DNA of 64,000 bases from Synaphobranchus kaupii (Eukaryota > Chordata > Actinopteri > Anguilliformes > Synaphobranchidae), in the NCBI GenBank assembly GCA_029718625.1, contig CM056380.1:14932786-14996785 (forward strand). Direction: 5' to 3'. Position numbers and translations under genes: made by a program. Below the pieces are notes generated by a model. It ran no database searches, was not told the DNA's origin, and was given only the letters and a program-made list of their open reading frames with translations. Every line of letters begins with the position of its first letter. Positions within the stretch are counted from its first letter, which is position 1. Shown piece by piece: positions 60,851-64,000 of the stretch.

Positions 60851-61052
60851 TTTGTCTGACAAATTGTTGCGATGGGATTTTTTGCTATGCCTCTATTGCC
60901 ATATGTTCAATCATCGTATTATCACCAGGCTATTATAATAAATGAACTGTGGGTGTGGTGGGGGTTTGTTTTTAATATTGCCAATCACATCACCCCATTT
61001 CTTTTCGTTTAATAACTGTGTGTTAGTGCCACAGCCAACTGATAATTTCGTC

Positions 61053-61128
61053 ATGGCCGAAGAGCAATCCATTATGAAACGCTCCGTTATGAGACTCTTG
61101 ATGAACCACATGCGATATCAAAAAACAG
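61053..61128 (+). other. Exon-like frame MAEEQSIMKRSVMRLL with consensus donor
   Basis: ATG at 61053 opens 25 codons (MAEEQSIMKRSVMRLLMNHM and five more) ending in ACAG-GTGAGA, a strong donor. It lies about 300 bp from the HARBI1-like remnant and on the opposite strand, so it might be the first exon of a transposon's accessory gene or a chance frame. No downstream exon was recognised. Confidence 0.25.
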
Positions 61129-61429
61129 GTGAGACCAAATAGTTTTATTTTATTTATCTTGCCCCTCAAACAAAATATATTTTCCATTTTTATGCCAGTG
61201 CTAAAACTATAATAAATGGTTCCCGTGAACAATTCCGCAGGGTGAATATTCCCAGGCTGGCCAGGAGCAGAAGGCAGCTGGCAGAGACACCTGCATTTAG
61301 TTTGAATTTACTGCAGCTTTTTGCTTCTTTGCTGTCAATTTTTGTTTAACATCACTATTTACCACTTCATCTAAGTTTCATTCATTTTCAGACATGCAGT
61401 TGATAAGATGAATGTACACACGAGGGAAA

Positions 61430-61855
61430 CAACTCCACAGCTAACCAGTCCCTGCTCTCTCATGCACTCGGTGCCTCTGTAATCTCCATCACAATCATCA
61501 CATGCGACTCTGTCTCTCTCCGTACCAAAGTCCTGTAATGTGTCATCTCTGAGGTCTATGCGACATCCAAGGCGTATGGCTATGTAGTATAGAACACAGC
61601 ACACCACAAAGAATGCACTGACTTTCTGAGGGCAGTATTATAATAATAATAAGTACCACCTGTTTTTAAAAAATTTCCAAACGCATTTTTAATATGCCTA
61701 AGGTTCGTTCAATCATTGACCTAACCCTGCCAAATGCACAATTAAAAGCAAGTTGCCCGTGTGTTCTGGGCTCAATGTATGGAGTAAGTAACCGTCTTAA
61801 GGTCTCCCGGTAAGAGCCGGTCTCCCACCTTCCTTCTCATTCAAGTAGCTTACAC
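61430..61855 (-). pseudogene. HARBI1/PIF-Harbinger transposase C-terminal remnant
   Basis: Minus-strand frame ETGSYRETLRRLLTPYIEP then AFNCAFGRVRSMIERTLGIL matches the C-terminal DDE region of HARBI1-like nucleases, where a YN-(x)-VIERTFGxLK motif holds the catalytic Glu (here in MIERTLG). A stop follows at LEIF*. After about 60 bp a second frame, QKVSAFFVVCCVLYYIAIRL, matches the ACCVLHNI helix of the family. The Asp of the preceding GDSGY motif is replaced (WETGSY), and the two parts are out of frame, so it is inactive. Confidence 0.75.
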
Positions 61856-62304
61856 TATTAACTCCATACAGATGCATTGGCTAAATAGTCGGCATTGGAT
61901 TGCATAACTGAACACAGATTGCATTTAAATTAGTCAAATTGAAATAAACTAAATATTTCTCACACCTGTGTTAAGTGTTCATGCATTATGTGCGGCACAT
62001 TCACAACGCCACCAAAATAGCACAATGTGCCATTGCTTGAGTTAAAACCTGGTCGGGGTTGGTATAAACACAAACGCCAAACTTGCATGTACAGTGCTCT
62101 CCACTATTATTGGTACCCCTGGTAAAGATGAGTAAAAAGGGTTATAAAAAATTCTGGTGAATTAGCTTAATCTCACGCTGAAAAAATGAGAAAAATCCAA
62201 CCTTTAATTGAAGTAAATTTATTATGAGAAAAAAATCCCTCATCAACAAATAATTATTTTTAACAAAACCATGTGTGCCACAATTATTGGCACCCCTGCA
62301 TTTA

Positions 62305-63023
62305 CAGTTGAAGTCGGAAGTTTACATACACTTAGGTTGAAGTCAATAAAACTCATTTTTAACCACTACACAGATTTCATGTTAGCAAACTATAGTGTTT
62401 AAGGGTTGTTTCTCCTGACAAACTTTCCTATTGAACTCTATGGAAAAATTAGTCAGGAGAAGAAACCCTTCAAGTTATCCATCCATATCTACTGTATTTT
62501 TGGCAGCAGAGTGATGATTTAAGGCTTGTTTGATACGACAGACCCTTGATGACTTAGAGCCATTTAGCCAACCATGTGTTTCCATACTGTTACAGTGTAA
62601 TTTACAGCAAAATCTAGTCCCACCCCCCAATTCCCATAGAGATCCATTCAAACGTAGAGACGTTATAGTATCGCTTGTAAGAGTACCAGAAAAGAAGATA
62701 TCAAGAGTCTTTTAATGTTGTTGGGTCACAGGCATCAGGAAATCATGGTATGCAAAGGATATGTGACCAACTATTAAAACTTTTAAGGCACAGTCAACTT
62801 AGTGTATGTAAACTTCTGACCCACTGGAATTGTGATTGAGTGAATTAAAAGTGAAATAATCTGTCTGTAAACAATTGTTGGAAATATTACTTGTGTCATG
62901 CAGAAGTAGATGTCCTAACTGACTTGCCAACACTATAGTTTGCTAACATGAAATCTGTGGAGTGGTTAAAAATGAGTTTTAATGACTTCAACCTAAGTGT
63001 ATATAAACTTCCGAATTCAACTG
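62305..63023. mobile_element. Sleeping-Beauty-type Tc1 non-autonomous element
   Basis: Ends CAGTTGAAGTCGGAAGTTTA then CATACACTTAGGTTG, and the complement (CAACCTAAGTGTATATAAAC then TTCCGAATTCAACTG), bordered by TA on both sides. This is the salmonid/Sleeping-Beauty-type terminus. The transposase is replaced by a fragment (about 62400-62760) of the palindromic family at 63026-63620. Confidence 0.88.
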
Positions 63024-63025
63024 TA

Positions 63026-63620
63026 TATATAGAATAAAGTAGTTTTTATTATTATATAAATGTTTATTATTTGGTCACATACCCTTTGAAAGCCATGACT
63101 TCCTGATATCTGTGACCCAACAACATCAAAAGACTCTTGATATCTTATTTTCTGGTACTCTTACAAGCGATACTATAACGTCTCTGCATTTGAATGGATC
63201 TCTATGGGAATTGGGGGGTGGCACTAGATTTAGCTGTAAATTATGCTGGAACAGTATGGAATACATGATTGGTAAAATGGTTACAAGTCATCAAGGGTCT
63301 GAGGTATCAAACGAGCTTCAATCCATCACTCTGCTGCCAGATATGCAGTAGATATGGATGGATCACTTTAAGGGTTGTTTCTCCTGACACATTTTCCTAT
63401 TGAACTCTATGGAAAAATATGTCAGGAGATAAAACCCTTCAAGTTATCCATCCATATCCGTCAGATACGTCAGACCCTTGATGGTTTAGAGCCATTTAGC
63501 CAACCATGTGTTTCCATACTGTTACAGTGTAATTTTGATGTTGTTGGGTCACAGACATCAGGAAGTCATGGCATGCAAAGGATATGAATATTAAAAATGC
63601 TTACTTTATTCTATATATAA
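63026..63620. mobile_element. Palindromic MITE nested in the Tc1 element
   Basis: Arms pair over long distances: TATAGAATAAAGTAG against CTTACTTTATTCTATATA, and CATGACTTCCTGATATCTGT then GACCCAACAACATCAAAA against its complement near 63540-63570. A TTAA-containing inner end, CACTTTAAGGGTTGTTTCTC, and the fragment at 30765-30850 suggest two related families overlapping here. Non-coding. Confidence 0.65.
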
Positions 63621-64000
63621 ATGCAGGGGTGCCAATAATTGCGGCACATGTGTTTTTGTTAAAAATAAAAAAAATTTGATGAGGGATTTTTTTTTCTCAT
63701 AATAAATGTAATAAAAATTTTTATAACCCTTTTTACTCATCTTTACTAGGGGTGCCAATAATAATGGAAGGCACTGTATCTATTGACAATTTTCGGTACT
63801 GTTTGGCAAACATTTCTAAAATAATCTGTTAAGTACCAAATCTTTAGCCCCACCAGGGGAACTTTCTTGTTTTTTTTCTTGATTTAAAGCATCATTTTCT
63901 TAATGTTATACAGCTGTGAGTCAACGACATTAAACACTGAAGCATCTGAGAGGTTTCTGAAGCATCTGAGAGCAAAGAAAGGTATCAAAAAAAAGTATCG

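Larger units (their letters stand above)
62092..63776. mobile_element. Tc1/mariner-type element carrying nested insertions
   Basis: The outer inverted ends read CAGTGCTCTCCACTATTATT then GGTACCCCTGG, and the complement ends at 63776 (GGTGCCAATAATAATGG then AAGGCACTG). TA dinucleotides border both sides (62090-62091, 63777-63778), the Tc1/mariner target. Inner subterminal sequence (GGGATTTTT, CTCATAATAAAT) also pairs. No transposase remains; the interior is occupied by 62305-63023 and 63026-63620. Confidence 0.85.

Overview
The window is nuclear DNA of a ray-finned fish, almost certainly a teleost. It carries vertebrate genes with short GT-AG exons, very many MITEs and SINEs, salmonid/Sleeping-Beauty-type Tc1 ends, CA/GT microsatellites and minisatellites. 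I cannot name the species. One assembly gap of exactly 500 N lies at 34607-35106.

Three host genes can be built exon by exon, all on the minus strand. (1) A type II keratin, keratin-8-like, at 2447-12377. Its nine exons include the size series diagnostic of type II keratins (209, 61, 96, 165, 126 and 221 bp). (2) tsfm, the mitochondrial translation elongation factor Ts, at 14654-18501, six exons. Its last exon contains a 7-bp tandem duplication that shifts the frame. (3) endou, a secreted poly(U)-specific endoribonuclease with two somatomedin-B domains, at 37048-55232, nine exons. Its seventh exon has one extra base in a homopolymer. The human counterparts KRT8, ENDOU and TSFM all lie on chromosome 12q13-q14, so the block looks like conserved synteny. 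The genes are functionally unrelated: cytoskeleton, mitochondrial translation and a secreted RNase.

Everything else is intron or intergenic DNA dominated by mobile elements. 1-18.6 kb holds keratin and tsfm, with hAT MITEs (three with clean or near-clean 8-bp target duplications) and other hairpin MITEs in their introns. 19.5-34.6 kb has no host gene I recognise. It contains two adjacent foldback elements (19.5-24.7 kb), one holding fragments of a C2H2 zinc-finger-like gene, a TTAA-flanked foldback with an acidic ORF (26.2-27.4 kb), a 2.3-kb inverted-repeat element, tRNA-like tandem repeats and minisatellites. 34.6-36 kb is the gap plus a 51-bp satellite. 37-55 kb is endou, whose introns contain two different 37-bp minisatellites, a 1-kb polypurine tract, a Harbinger-like element and a dead Tx1-clade LINE sitting between two (GA)n tracts. 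55-64 kb is intergenic repeats: a Kolobok-type MITE, an unclassified 1.7-kb repeat, a HARBI1-like transposase remnant and nested Tc1 elements.

The most useful points for follow-up are: the two frame disruptions in otherwise intact genes; repeats that form splice sites (keratin intron 5 and endou intron 7); the satellite whose monomer matches the end of a transposon found 11 kb away; the Tx1 copy in a GA microsatellite; and the zinc-finger element on an inverted duplication.
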